From Aquincola tertiaricarbonis (GTDB lineage Bacteria > Pseudomonadota > Gammaproteobacteria > Burkholderiales > Burkholderiaceae_C): a stretch of 64,000 nt of DNA. The stretch is from NCBI RefSeq assembly GCF_000969605.1, contig NZ_JZUE01000009.1:62001-126000 (forward strand). The letters are read 5' to 3'. The notes beneath the pieces are model-generated. The model was not told where the DNA came from. It saw only the letters and a program-made list of their open reading frames with translations, and made no database searches. The position numbers and the translations under genes are program-made. Shown in pieces: positions 37,245-49,035 of the stretch. Each line of letters starts with the position of its first letter. Positions within the stretch are counted from its first letter, which is position 1.

Positions 37245-38324
37245 ATGGAACTCTCGTTGGAACGCGTCGACAAGCAGGTGGGCGCCGAAGCCCACCTGTA
37301 CCCGATCGACCTGCGGCTGCAGCCGCGTGCGGTGACCGTGCTGCTGGGCGCCACCCAGGCCGGCAAGACATCGCTGATGCGCCTGATGGCCGGGCTGGAC
37401 ACGCCTTCGCACGGCAAGGTGCTGGTGGATGGCCGCGACGTCACCGGCGTGCCGGTGCGCGAGCGCAACGTGGCCATGGTCTACCAGCAGTTCATCAACT
37501 ACCCGTCGATGACGGTGGCCGAGAACATCGCCTCGCCGCTGAAGCTGCAGGGCAAGCTGGACCGCGCCGCCATCGACCGCCAGGTGCTGGCCCTGGCCGA
37601 GCGGCTGCACATCGATCCCTTCCTGAAGCGCCTGCCGTCGGAGCTGTCGGGCGGCCAGCAGCAGCGCGTGGCCATGGCCCGCGCGCTGGCCAAGGGCGCT
37701 CCGCTGCTGCTGCTGGACGAGCCGCTGGTCAACCTGGACTACAAGCTGCGCGAAGAGCTGCGCGAGGAACTGGTCGGCCTGTTCGCCGGTGGCGATTCCA
37801 CCGTGGTGTACGCCACCACCGAGCCCACCGAGGCCTTGCTGCTGGGTGGCTACACCGCGGTGATGGATGCGGGCGAGCTGCTGCAATACGGCCCCACCTC
37901 GCAAGTGTTCCACCGGCCGCAGTCCATCCGCGTGGCACGTGCTTTCAGCGATCCGCCGATGAACCTGCTGCCGGCCACCGCCGCGCCCGGCGGCGTGCAG
38001 CTGGCCGGCGGCCCGTTGCTGGCCCTGCCGCTGCCGGGCTCCACGGCGCCCGGCGCGCTGACGGTGGGCGTGCGCGCACCGGCCTTCCGCGTGGTGGGCC
38101 GGCCCGGCGACCTGGCCCTGCCCGGCCAGGTGGAGTTGGCCGAGATCAGCGGCTCCGACACCTTCGTGCACGTGGCCACCGCGGTGGGCGAGGTGGTGGC
38201 GCAGCTCACCGGCGTGCATGTGCTGGACCTGGCCAGCCAGGTGACGCTGTATCTGGACCCGGCGCAGGTGTACGTGTTCGACGCGGCCGGCGACCTGCTC
38301 GTGGCCCCGGCGGGATTGAACTGA
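37245..38324 (+). CDS. glpS: Glycerol ABC transporter ATPase GlpS
   Basis: A 359-residue ATPase of the GlpSTPQUV glycerol importer known from rhizobia. Walker A GATQAGKT (35-42), perfect signature LSGGQ (134-138) and Walker B LLLLDEP with Glu159. The H-loop is unusual: where VTHDQ is expected it reads ATTEP, so the catalytic histidine is Thr192. A MalK-like regulatory domain follows (about 240-359). With GlpT, which has the opposite defects, it should form an asymmetric ATPase dimer. It starts 13 bases after glpD. Confidence 0.92.
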   Translation: MELSLERVDKQVGAEAHLYPIDLRLQPRAVTVLLGATQAGKTSLMRLMAGLDTPSHGKVLVDGRDVTGVPVRERNVAMVYQQFINYPSMTVAENIASPLKLQGKLDRAAIDRQVLALAERLHIDPFLKRLPSELSGGQQQRVAMARALAKGAPLLLLDEPLVNLDYKLREELREELVGLFAGGDSTVVYATTEPTEALLLGGYTAVMDAGELLQYGPTSQVFHRPQSIRVARAFSDPPMNLLPATAAPGGVQLAGGPLLALPLPGSTAPGALTVGVRAPAFRVVGRPGDLALPGQVELAEISGSDTFVHVATAVGEVVAQLTGVHVLDLASQVTLYLDPAQVYVFDAAGDLLVAPAGLN

Positions 38325-38325
38325 C

Positions 38326-39404
38326 ATGGCACGCATCGACCTCGACCTGGCGCACAGCTACCGCCCCGATCCGCAGCAGGACAGCGACTACGCGCTGCTG
38401 CCGCTGAAGATGAGCTTCGTGGATGGCGGCGCCTATGCGCTGCTGGGCCCCTCGGGCTGCGGCAAGACCACCATGCTCAACATCATCTCGGGCCTGGTGC
38501 AGCCATCGCACGGCACGGTGAAGTTCGACGACCGCGACGTCACCCGCGCTTCGCCTCAGGAACGCAACATCGCGCAGGTGTTCCAGTTCCCGGTGATCTA
38601 CGACACGATGACCGTGGGCGAGAACCTGGCCTTCCCGCTGAAGAACCGCGGCGTGGCGCCGGCGCGCATCAAGGAGCGCGTGGGCCGCATCGCCGAGATG
38701 CTGGAGATGAGCGGCCAGCTCGACATGCGCGCCTCCGGCCTGGCGGCCGACGCCAAGCAGAAAATCTCACTGGGCCGCGGCCTGGTGCGCGAGGACGTCA
38801 GCGCCGTGCTGTTCGACGAGCCGCTGACCGTCATCGACCCGCACCTGAAGTGGCAGCTGCGTCGCAAGCTCAAGCAGATCCACCATGAGCTCAAGCTCAC
38901 GCTGATCTACGTCACCCACGACCAGGTGGAGGCACTCACCTTCGCCGACCAGGTGGTGGTGATGACCCGTGGCCGCGCGGTGCAGGTGGGCAGTGCCAGC
39001 GACCTGTTCGAGCGGCCGCGCCATACCTTCGTCGGCCACTTCATCGGCTCGCCGGGCATGAACTTCCTGCCCGCGCAATGGGACGGCCGCCTGCTCAGCG
39101 TGGCCGGCCGGCCGATGCCCGGCGTGCCGGCGCTGCCCGGGCTGGGCCAGGCCGGCGAATTCACCCTGGGCGTGCGGCCCGAGTACGTGGCCCTGGCCCG
39201 CGAAGGCGACGTGGGCGCGCTGCCGGCCACCGTCACGCGGCTGCAGGACGTGGGCACCTACCAGCTGCTCACCGCCCGCGTGGGCGAGGTGCTGCTGAAG
39301 GCCCGGCTGGCCCCCGGCACGCCGGTGCCCGGCGAAGGCAGCACCGCCTGGCTGGCCGTGGTGGGCCCGCACACCTGCTTCTACAAGAACGAGGAGCTCA
39401 TCGC

Positions 39405-39408
<4 letters not shown>
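38326..39408 (+). CDS. glpT: Glycerol ABC transporter ATPase GlpT (not the G3P antiporter)
   Basis: A 360-residue ATPase, partner of GlpS. Walker A GPSGCGKT (41-48), Walker B AVLFDEP with Glu165 and H-loop VTHDQ with His198 are all canonical. The ABC signature is degraded: LAADAKQK (139-146) replaces LSGGQQQR. A C-terminal MalK-like domain follows. The name follows the rhizobial glp operon; it is unrelated to the E. coli GlpT antiporter. One base separates it from glpS, and its stop overlaps glpP (ATGA). Confidence 0.92.
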
Positions 39409-40287
<879 letters not shown>

Positions 40288-40295
<8 letters not shown>

Positions 40296-41100
40296 GACCG
40301 GCTTCCAGAAGAGGACGCTGTTCCTCATCCTCTACCTCGTCTTCGCCATCCTGCCGATCTACTGGATGACGATGATGTCGTTCAAGACGAACCAGGAGAT
40401 CCTGTCGAGCTTCAGCCTGTGGCCGCAGGAGTTCACCTGGGACAACTACCACCGCATCTTCACCGACGAGAGCTGGTACTCGGGCTACATCAACAGCCTG
40501 ATCTACGTGGCCATCAACACCGTCATCAGCATCAGCGTGGCGCTGCCGGCGGCCTATGCCTTCAGCCGCTACAGCTTCCTGGGCGACAAGCATGTGTTCT
40601 TCTGGCTGCTGACCAACCGCATGACGCCGCCGGCGGTGTTCCTGCTGCCGTTCTTCCAGCTCTACACCACCGTGGGGCTGATGGACACGCACCTGGCCGT
40701 GGCACTGGCGCACCTGGTGTTCAACGTGCCGCTGGCGGTGTGGATCCTGGAAGGCTTCATGAGCGGCATCCCGCGCGAGATCGACGAGACGGCCTACATC
40801 GACGGCTACAGCTTCCCGCGCTTCTTCCTCACCATCTTCCTGCCGCTGATCAAGGCGGGCGTGGGCGTGGCGGCGTTCTTCTGCTTCATGTTCAGCTGGG
40901 TGGAGCTGCTGCTGGCGCGCACGCTCACCAGCGTGAACGCCAAGCCCATCGTCGCGACGATGACCCGCACGGTGAGCGCATCGGGCATGGACTGGGCCAC
41001 GCTGGCCGCGGCCGGCGTGCTCACCATCGTGCCGGGCGCCATCGTCATCTGGTTCGTGCGCCACTACATCGCCAAGGGCTTTGCCATGGGGAGAGTTTGA
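40288..41100 (+). CDS. glpQ: Glycerol ABC transporter permease GlpQ
   Basis: A 270-residue MalG-like permease with six helices. The coupling loop reads IPREIDETAYIDGYSFPRFFLTIFLP. The start is a GTG within the end of glpP, preceded by AAGGAG, so translation is coupled. The name follows the rhizobial system and is unrelated to the E. coli phosphodiesterase GlpQ. One base after its stop the small glpU gene begins. Confidence 0.91.
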
Positions 41101-41101
41101 G

Positions 41102-41410
41102 ATGTTCACCTGGATGGTCTGGACCACGCCGGTCGCGATCTTCTTCATCTGCATCGCGCTGATGCTCGCGGGCATGACCGTGTGGGAACTCCGCAGTCCC
41201 ACCGTGCTGCGCAAGGGCTGGCTGCCGATGGCCACCACGCGCGGGGACAGGCTCTTCATCGGCCTGCTCACCGCGGCCTACATCAACCTGGCCTTCGTCG
41301 GCCTGGGGGAGCACCTGGCGCAGTGGTTCTCGCTGGAGAACGAGCCCAGCGTGTGGATCAGCTTCGTGCTGTCGATGGCCGTGCTGGCCGTGATCATGAA
41401 GAAGGGCTAG
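41102..41410 (+). CDS. glpU: DUF2160 small membrane protein of the glycerol transporter (GlpU)
   Basis: A 102-residue protein with three predicted transmembrane helices (about 9-29, 52-70 and 83-99). It matches the DUF2160 family, which is almost always encoded between the permeases and the binding protein of this type of glycerol transporter. Its role is unknown; stabilising or assisting the permease complex is an inference. The ATG at 41102 has GGGGAGAG about 7 bases upstream. Confidence 0.87.
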   Translation: MFTWMVWTTPVAIFFICIALMLAGMTVWELRSPTVLRKGWLPMATTRGDRLFIGLLTAAYINLAFVGLGEHLAQWFSLENEPSVWISFVLSMAVLAVIMKKG

Positions 41411-41433
41411 CGCCCGCAATGACAAAGGGAATC

Positions 41434-41457
41434 CGGCCCGGTGCTTCCCCGGGGCCG
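41434..41457 (+). other. Intercistronic stem-loop between glpU and glpV
   Basis: CGGCCCGG (41434-41441) pairs with CCGGGGCCG (41449-41457) with one bulged base. Such a structure before a binding-protein gene commonly stabilises the message or raises the binding protein:permease ratio. No T-run follows. Confidence 0.45.
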
Positions 41458-41504
41458 TGGTCACCCAAGCCGCAGTAGCGGGGAAGCACACCGAGGAGAC
41501 AGAC

Positions 41505-43238
<1,734 letters not shown>

Positions 43239-43248
43239 GCGGGGCAAC

Positions 43249-43272
43249 CGGCTTCATGAGTCCATGAAGCCG
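43249..43272 (+). terminator. Hairpin after glpV
   Basis: CGGCTTCATG (43249-43258), loop AGTC, CATGAAGCCG (43263-43272): a perfect 10-bp stem starting 11 bases after the glpV stop. A C-rich rather than T-rich tail follows, so it may be a message stabiliser or Rho-dependent end. Confidence 0.55.
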
Positions 43273-43306
43273 CCCCCCGGGCGGGCGCGGCACGCACAAG
43301 GCCAAA

Positions 43307-43326
43307 CGGGCCCTCTCGAGGGCCCG
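43307..43326 (-). terminator. Terminator hairpin after the CsbD-like gene
   Basis: Arms CGGGCCCTC and GAGGGCCCG (9 bp) with a two-base centre. Read on the minus strand, it is followed by TTTGG, 45 bases after the csbD-like stop. It may also back up the glpV terminator on the plus strand. Confidence 0.55.
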
Positions 43327-43370
43327 CTGGGTCGGTGGTGGCGCCTGCCCGGCGCCTGGGGAGGGCTGCT

Positions 43371-43556
43371 TCAGCGGCCCTTCACGACATCCTTGATGTC
43401 TTCCTTGGCATCGCCGTAGTTCTTCTGCGTGGTGCCCTTGACCTGGTCGGCCACGCCTTCGGCGGCCAGACGGTCGTTGCCCACGGCCTTGCCCACGGCT
43501 TCCTTCACATGGCCCTTGGCGTCGTCGACGCGGCCCTTGACTTGGTCGTTGTTCAT
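43371..43556 (-). CDS. CsbD-family small stress protein
   Basis: A 61-residue, highly charged protein with the repeated CsbD pattern: MNNDQVKGRVDDAKGHVKEA, then ADQVKGTTQKNYGDAKEDIKD. CsbD-like proteins are induced by general stress; their molecular function is not established. It has its own terminator (43307-43326). The 127 bases between it and the araC-type gene should hold both divergent promoters, though I find no clear -10/-35 pair. Confidence 0.9.
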   Translation of the reverse strand: MNNDQVKGRVDDAKGHVKEAVGKAVGNDRLAAEGVADQVKGTTQKNYGDAKEDIKDVVKGR

Positions 43557-43683
43557 GCTGAGTCCTTCGTAGGGGGTTGAGGCGGCGTTGCCGCTGCCGG
43601 CCGCTGGCGTTCAGCGGTGAAGCTACTGTGCCGCGTGGTCACACCCGTAACCGTCGGCCCCGGGCGCGGTTGCATGTAGGGCG

Positions 43684-44529
43684 ATGCCGCATGCCATCAT
43701 CGGCCGCATGCAGGGCGTACCCGACCAGTTCGAGCACCCGGCCGACCGGGCCGAGTTCCGCCGGCCTGCGCACCGCGCGGGCATGGAGCTGTACCGGGCG
43801 CATATCGTGCGCCATGCCTTCGAGCCGCATACCCACCAGGCCTTCGGCATCGGCGCCATCGTCAGCGGGGTGGAGCGTTTTCGCTACCGCGGCACCGAGC
43901 ACCTGGCGCCTGCCGGCTCGGTGGTGCTGATGAATCCCGACGAGCTGCACACCGGCCGCGCCGAGACCGCGCAGGGCTGGAGCTACCGCATGCTGTACCT
44001 GGACGCCGAGCTGCTGCAGGCGCTGACCGGGGATGCCGGCTGGTGGTTCGACGGCGCGGTGCGGCATGACGCGCTGCTGGCCGCGCGGCTGCAGCAGCAG
44101 CTCCACCGGCTGTGGCAGGCCACCGATGCGCTGGCGGTGGACGGCGCGCTGCTCGATCTGCTGCAGTTGCTGCGGCCCGCCGCGCGCATCGGCCGGCCGC
44201 TGCAGCCGGCGTCCGCCCTGCGCTTCGGCGCAGTGATCGACTGCATGCACGACCGCCTGGCCGAGCCGCTGACCCTGGCGGAACTGGCCGCGGTGGCGGA
44301 CCTGAGCCCGTTCCATTTCCAGCGCAGCTTCAAGGCCGCCCATGGCGCCACGCCGCACCAGATGCTGATGGCCCTGCGGCTGCTGCAGGCCAAGCGCCGG
44401 CTGGCGGCCGGCCAGCCGCCGGCGTCGGTGGCTGCGGCGGTGGGGCTGGCCGACCAGGCGCACCTCACCCGTGCCTTCAGCCGCCGCTACGGCGTCACGC
44501 CCGCACGCTACGCGCGGCAGGTGGGCTGA
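43684..44529 (+). CDS. AraC-family transcriptional regulator
   Basis: A 281-residue regulator. The N-terminal cupin-like ligand-binding domain (about 20-160) contains FEPHTHQAFGIG. The C-terminal double helix-turn-helix (about 185-280) has LTLAELAAVADLSPFHFQRSFKAAHG and SVAAAVGLADQAHLTRAFSRRYGVTPARY. The true start could be the ATG 24 bases downstream (43708). It lies 67 bases before the EamA exporter gene on the same strand; AraC regulators often control a neighbouring exporter of this kind, which is an inference here. Confidence 0.9.
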   Translation: MPHAIIGRMQGVPDQFEHPADRAEFRRPAHRAGMELYRAHIVRHAFEPHTHQAFGIGAIVSGVERFRYRGTEHLAPAGSVVLMNPDELHTGRAETAQGWSYRMLYLDAELLQALTGDAGWWFDGAVRHDALLAARLQQQLHRLWQATDALAVDGALLDLLQLLRPAARIGRPLQPASALRFGAVIDCMHDRLAEPLTLAELAAVADLSPFHFQRSFKAAHGATPHQMLMALRLLQAKRRLAAGQPPASVAAAVGLADQAHLTRAFSRRYGVTPARYARQVG

Positions 44530-44596
44530 GGCCGCCGCGCGCGGCAGCGCAATCCGGTACAAGACCCGGGCCCGTCGGCTGGCCGACACTGCGGCC

Positions 44597-45568
44597 ATGC
44601 TCATCGGTACCTTGTTCGCCCTGGCCGCCGGCCTGATGTGGGGCCTCGTCTTCATCGCGCCCACGCTGCTGCCGGGTTATCCGGCGGCCATGCTGTCCTT
44701 CGGCCGCTACCTGGCCTTCGGCCTCATCGCGCTGCCGCTGCTGTGGCTGGACCGCCGGCGCATGGCGCAGTTCACCCGCGCCGACTGGCTGGAGGCGGCC
44801 AAGCTTTCGCTCGTCGGCAACCTGCTGTACTACCTGTGCCTGGCCGCGGCCATCCAGCGCGCGGGCGGGCCGCTGCCCACCATGATCATCGGCACGCTGC
44901 CGGTGGTGATCGCCATCTGCTCCAACCTGCGCGATGCCGCGCGCGATGGCCGGCTGCCGTGGCTGAAGCTGGCGCCTTCGCTGGCGCTCATCGCGGCGGG
45001 CATCGGCTGCGTCAACCAGGTGGAGATCCAGCACCTGCGCGCCGACCCCGCTGCCGACGTGGGCCGTTACGCCAGCGGCGCGCTGCTGGCGCTGGCGGCG
45101 GTGGCCTGCTGGACCTGGTACCCGATCCGCAATGCCGACTGGCTGCGCCACCATGCCGACCGCAGTCCGCGCAGCTGGGCCACGGCGCAGGGCATCGCCA
45201 CGCTGCCGATGGCGATGCTGGGCTTTGCCGGCCTCTGGGCCTGGGCCACCGCCACCGCGCAGCCGCTGGCCATGCCCTTCGGCCCCACGCCGGCGCGCTT
45301 CATCGGCCTGATGGTGGCCATCGGCCTGCTGGCCTCCTGGCTGGGCACGCTGTGCTGGAACGAGGCCAGCCAGCGCCTGCCCACCACCCTGGTGGGCCAG
45401 CTCATCGTGTTCGAGACGCTGGCCGCGCTGGCCTATGCCTTCATGCTGCGCGGGCGCTGGCCGGAGCCGGTCACGCTGCTGGGCATCGTGCTGCTGGTGG
45501 CCGGCGTGGCCTGGGCGCTGCGCGTGCGGCCGGAGCCGGTGGCGGCGGTGCAGGCGCACGCTGGTTAG
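44597..45568 (+). CDS. EamA-family (DMT superfamily) membrane transporter
   Basis: A 323-residue protein with about ten predicted transmembrane helices in two EamA halves (about 5-140 and 160-315). The start ATG at 44597 begins directly at TM1 (LIGTLFALAAGLMWGLVFIAP). Typical EamA proteins export amino acids or metabolites. The substrate is unknown. Regulation by the upstream AraC protein is plausible. The stop overlaps the convergent FIST gene stop by 4 bases. Confidence 0.9.
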   Translation: MLIGTLFALAAGLMWGLVFIAPTLLPGYPAAMLSFGRYLAFGLIALPLLWLDRRRMAQFTRADWLEAAKLSLVGNLLYYLCLAAAIQRAGGPLPTMIIGTLPVVIAICSNLRDAARDGRLPWLKLAPSLALIAAGIGCVNQVEIQHLRADPAADVGRYASGALLALAAVACWTWYPIRNADWLRHHADRSPRSWATAQGIATLPMAMLGFAGLWAWATATAQPLAMPFGPTPARFIGLMVAIGLLASWLGTLCWNEASQRLPTTLVGQLIVFETLAALAYAFMLRGRWPEPVTLLGIVLLVAGVAWALRVRPEPVAAVQAHAG

Positions 45569-46767
45569 GAGGCCGCCGCGGGCTCCAGGAACACCGTGAG
45601 CACGCCGGTGTAGCCGTAGAGGTGGTGGTGCGCGATCTCGCCGCCGGCGAAGAAGCCGATCAGCGGCACGTCGCCCAGCGCATGCTGCAGGATCTGCATT
45701 TCGGCGGACGGTGCGCCGAAGTGCGGCCCGCCGCGGCCGGCGCAGCTGATGTACAGCGCACCGGCCACCCGCTGCAGCGGATCGCCAGGGCCGGTGGAGC
45801 TGCCGGCCTCGGGCTCCAGCTCCTCGCGGATCTCGCTGCAGATGCGCACCAGGTCGCGCCGGGCGGCTTGCACGTCGCGTGCGCAGAAGGCCAGCTGCAT
45901 GCCGGGCTCCACCACGTCGGCCACGGCGATGCCGCGGGCGGCCGGGTCCAGGCCCACCAGGTGGCGCACGCGGGTGTCGGTGCCGAACTGGCCGGGCCGG
46001 GTGAGCACGTCGCTGCGGCCGTCCGACAGGCCCACCAGCGTGGCGCGCAGCTTGGGCAGCGCCGCATGCGGGTCGTCGAGCGCCACGCCCAGGTCGGCCA
46101 GCAGGCAGTCCAGCGCGGGCTCGCCATCGAGTGCGGTGACCACGTTGCGCTGCGCGGCCGTCACGCGCCGCACCGGGCCGACCGGCTGGCAACCCTGGGT
46201 GACGCGCGACAGCAGCGGCACGGCCTGCGTGAAGCCCACGCCCGAGAGGCCGCCGCGGCACACCGCGTCGGCCAGGTGCACCGCACCCTGGCGGCCGGCG
46301 GCCAGGCCGCCGAACAGGTAGCCGGAAGCGGTGCGCCCGCTCAGCTCGCCGATCAGCTCCGCCAGCTCGGGCGTGCCGGGGTCGGCATGCACCAGCGCGG
46401 CGAAAGGCTCGGTGCTGCCCAGCGGCCGGGCGCCGGAGAACACCTGGAAGGTCTCGGGCGGCAGCGCGGCCAGCATCAGCGCCAGCGCCGGCTCGTCGAT
46501 GTATTCCACGCCGCTGGCGGCCACGCCCACGCCCACCGAGCCCACCCACTGCACGCCCGGCCAGCGGCTGCGCAGGTCGTCCAGCAGGGCGTCGGCGTGC
46601 GCGGTGTAGTGGTCGCTGAAATAGACGAAGCCCAGCGTGAAGGGCCGGCCGGCGGCCTCGGTGGCACGGGCCTGGGCGGCCCGTTGCGCATCGACCTGGG
46701 CGGCCACGAGGGCCAGGGCCATGCGCCAGTCGGGATGGGTGGCGTGGGCGTGGATGAACGGGATCAT
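45565..46767 (-). CDS. FIST domain-containing sensory protein
   Basis: A 400-residue soluble protein with a FIST N-terminal domain (about 30-230; LGFVYFSDHY, YLFGGLAAG) and a FIST C-terminal domain (about 240-385; ALYISCAGRGGPHFG, LIGFFAGGEIA). FIST domains are thought to sense small ligands such as amino acids. No output domain is attached, so a separate partner must exist if it signals. It is last in a minus-strand run behind phaM, 46 bases downstream. I chose the ATG at 46767, just before the conserved core. Confidence 0.88.
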   Translation of the reverse strand: MIPFIHAHATHPDWRMALALVAAQVDAQRAAQARATEAAGRPFTLGFVYFSDHYTAHADALLDDLRSRWPGVQWVGSVGVGVAASGVEYIDEPALALMLAALPPETFQVFSGARPLGSTEPFAALVHADPGTPELAELIGELSGRTASGYLFGGLAAGRQGAVHLADAVCRGGLSGVGFTQAVPLLSRVTQGCQPVGPVRRVTAAQRNVVTALDGEPALDCLLADLGVALDDPHAALPKLRATLVGLSDGRSDVLTRPGQFGTDTRVRHLVGLDPAARGIAVADVVEPGMQLAFCARDVQAARRDLVRICSEIREELEPEAGSSTGPGDPLQRVAGALYISCAGRGGPHFGAPSAEMQILQHALGDVPLIGFFAGGEIAHHHLYGYTGVLTVFLEPAAAS

Positions 46768-46813
46768 GGGCCCAGTGTGCACCCGCCGCGCCAGCCGGCC
46801 TCCGGTGGCGGCC

Positions 46814-47452
46814 TCAGCTGCCGGTGCCGCGCTTGCGCGCCGCGGTCTTGACGGCCGGCCGCGCCTTGCGGGCCGGCGCGGCCGCGGGTGCATCGGCCGC
46901 GGCCTCGTCCGGTGCCGCGGCCACCGGCCCGGGCTTGAGCTTGGCCATCTGCGCCACCTGCGCGGCCTGGGCGCTGCCTTCCTTGATGGCCTCGGTGGCC
47001 AGCTCGGTGAACTGCTTGGTCAGCGCGCCCCACCACTGCATCGGGTCCACCACGCCGGCCGGCGCGGGCGCGGCCGCGGGCTCGTCGGTGGCCGCGGGCT
47101 CGGCCGGTGCCGCCGCCTTGGCGGGCGCCGGGGCGGCCGCGGGCTCGGGCATCTTGATCTTCATTGCCTCCTGCAGGTCCTGCACCTGCACGTTCATCGT
47201 CTTCAGCGTGGACAGCGTCATGCGCTGCACCTCCAGCGCCTGGATGGTGGCGGCCAGCATGCGGGCGTTCTGCTCCAGCCAGAACTGCACGGTCTTCAGC
47301 TCGTCGATGCGCTTGGTAAGTTCGGCAGGGTCCAGCGTGGGCGCCACCCACTGGCCGATCGAGGGCATCGCGGTGCCGGCGCCCTTGACCAGGTTCTGCA
47401 GGAAGTCGAAGCCGGGCACGAGGGATTTGAAGGGGGAGGCGCTGTCGGCCAT
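46814..47452 (-). CDS. phaM: Polyhydroxyalkanoate granule regulatory protein PhaM
   Basis: A 212-residue PHA-granule protein. The conserved N-terminal part (1-100; FDFLQNLVKGAG, ELTKRIDELKTVQFWLEQN, ALEVQRMTLSTLKTMN) binds and activates PHA synthase PhaC. A long Ala/Pro linker follows, then a lysine/arginine-rich tail (ARKARPAVKTAARKRG), histone-H1-like, that would bind DNA and tether granules to the nucleoid. This is the layout known from Ralstonia PhaM. No other pha genes are in the window. Confidence 0.9.
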   Translation of the reverse strand: MADSASPFKSLVPGFDFLQNLVKGAGTAMPSIGQWVAPTLDPAELTKRIDELKTVQFWLEQNARMLAATIQALEVQRMTLSTLKTMNVQVQDLQEAMKIKMPEPAAAPAPAKAAAPAEPAATDEPAAAPAPAGVVDPMQWWGALTKQFTELATEAIKEGSAQAAQVAQMAKLKPGPVAAAPDEAAADAPAAAPARKARPAVKTAARKRGTGS

Positions 47453-47501
47453 GGTGAGTCTCCTGGTGGGGGTTCGGTGGACTGCTGCAGCCGATTGTGG
47501 G

Positions 47502-48512
47502 TCAGCGCAGCGGCACGCGCTCCACGCGGAAGCCGCGCTGGGCCAGCAGCCGCGGCAGCGCCTGCGGGCCGGTCATGTGCAGCGCACCCACCGCGACGAA
47601 AAGCTGGCGGCCTTCGCGGTGCAGCGCCTCGATGCGGTCGGCCAGGCCCGGGTTGCGGGCATCGTTCAGCCGCTGCATCTGCTGGCGATCGTCTTCGGTC
47701 TCCACGCAATCGCACCAGGCCTCGTAGCGCTCGATCTGCGCCAGGTCGCCGCGCTCCCACACGTCGGCCAGGCGCAGCAGCAGGGCCTGGGCGCGCTGCG
47801 CCTCCAGCTGCTCCACCATCTGCTGCACCATGCGCAGCGATTGCGCGGGGTCGGCGGGCACCAGGGCCGCCATCTGCAGCTCCGGCGTTTCCAGCGACAC
47901 CACGTTGCGCTGCAGCGCCCGCATGAAGCCGGCGAGCGAGAACTCCTGGGCGAAGGCCGGGTCCAGGCCCTCGCGGCGGGCGGACATCAGGGTGAGCGAC
48001 AGCGCCTGCATCACCGGATGCTGGCCCTGCAGGCTGTCCGGCGGCAGGCAGGCGGCTTCGACCAGGCGGGCCAGCCGCGCCTGCAGCGCCGGCGGCAGCG
48101 GCACGCCGTGGCCGCCGTCCGGCGCGGCCACCATCGCGGCCAGCTTGCGCGCCATCGCGGGGTCGGTGAAGTCCAGCTCCAGCGCCAGCGTGTCGGCGGC
48201 CATCAGCGCCTGTCGCACGCGGGGCCCGGGCACCGTCCAGGCCAGCTTGCCGATGTGCACCGTGCCGTAGAGGTGGCTGGCCTGGCCGTCGCGCTCGATG
48301 CGCCAGAGCAGGCCGCGGTCGCGCGCCTGGGCGACCGCGCTGCGCATCTGCGCCTCGGTGGGCGCGGTGGCCACCGGCGGGCAATCGACCGGCGGCGCGG
48401 CCGGCGTGTCGGCGGCCCGTGCGCCGGGGGCGACGAGGCCCGCCAGGCCGCACAGCAGCAGCGCAGCCAGGCGCTGGCGAAGGGTCCGGCGAACGGTTCG
48501 GGCGAAGGTCAT
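47502..48512 (-). CDS. TraB/GumN-family protein
   Basis: A 336-residue secreted protein with a signal peptide (about 1-33, cleavage near ARA-AD). The TraB/GumN (Tiki-like) domain has SHLYGTVHIGK at the start and LFVAVGALHMTG at the end, both carrying the conserved GxxH-type histidines. Members are suspected metal-dependent peptidases, but their bacterial function is unclear. It lies in a minus-strand run, 26 bases after the retropepsin gene and 49 bases before phaM. Confidence 0.9.
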   Translation of the reverse strand: MTFARTVRRTLRQRLAALLLCGLAGLVAPGARAADTPAAPPVDCPPVATAPTEAQMRSAVAQARDRGLLWRIERDGQASHLYGTVHIGKLAWTVPGPRVRQALMAADTLALELDFTDPAMARKLAAMVAAPDGGHGVPLPPALQARLARLVEAACLPPDSLQGQHPVMQALSLTLMSARREGLDPAFAQEFSLAGFMRALQRNVVSLETPELQMAALVPADPAQSLRMVQQMVEQLEAQRAQALLLRLADVWERGDLAQIERYEAWCDCVETEDDRQQMQRLNDARNPGLADRIEALHREGRQLFVAVGALHMTGPQALPRLLAQRGFRVERVPLR

Positions 48513-48538
48513 GCGGTCTCCGGAAGGCGCATCGAAGG

Positions 48539-49021
48539 TCAGGGGCCGGCCGGCTCGAAGCGCAGCACGCCGCCGCGCTGGCTGAAGTGCATGCGCGACA
48601 GCACGTCCATGCCCAGCAGCGGCGCCTCCAGCGCGGGCAGCACCGTCACCCGCAGGCGCTCGGCGCGGATGCCGCCCTGCAGCGCCACGTCGGCCCGCGC
48701 CAGGCCGCCGCGCACCGTGCCGTTCGCGGTGCTGGAGGTGATGCTGCCTTCCACCGTCAGGCCCGCGCGGTCGGCCAGCCACTGGGGCAGCGCAGTGCTG
48801 GTGGCGCCGGTGTCCACCAGGAAGTCCACCGCCACGCCGTTGACCTGGCCCGGCCAGTGGAAATGCCCGTCGGGTGCGCGGCGCAGCTCCACCACGCCGC
48901 CTTCGGCGCTGAAGCGGGTCTGCCGCTGCTGCGCCTGCCACCACTGCACGCCCAGGAACACGGCCGCGCCGATCAGCAGCCACAGCGTCGCCAGCTTGAA
49001 GGTGCGGGACAGCTCGCCCAT
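48539..49021 (-). CDS. Membrane-anchored retropepsin-like aspartic protease (TIGR02281-type)
   Basis: A 160-residue protein with one N-terminal transmembrane anchor (about 10-28) and a retropepsin-like domain. The catalytic aspartate is in VDTGAT (D70-T71-G72) and the second family motif is LLGMDVLSR. This single-domain protease must dimerise to be active. The domain should face the periplasm. It lies 14 bases downstream of the FAH-family gene. Confidence 0.88.
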   Translation of the reverse strand: MGELSRTFKLATLWLLIGAAVFLGVQWWQAQQRQTRFSAEGGVVELRRAPDGHFHWPGQVNGVAVDFLVDTGATSTALPQWLADRAGLTVEGSITSSTANGTVRGGLARADVALQGGIRAERLRVTVLPALEAPLLGMDVLSRMHFSQRGGVLRFEPAGP

Positions 49022-49035
49022 GCCGCGGCCCGCGC

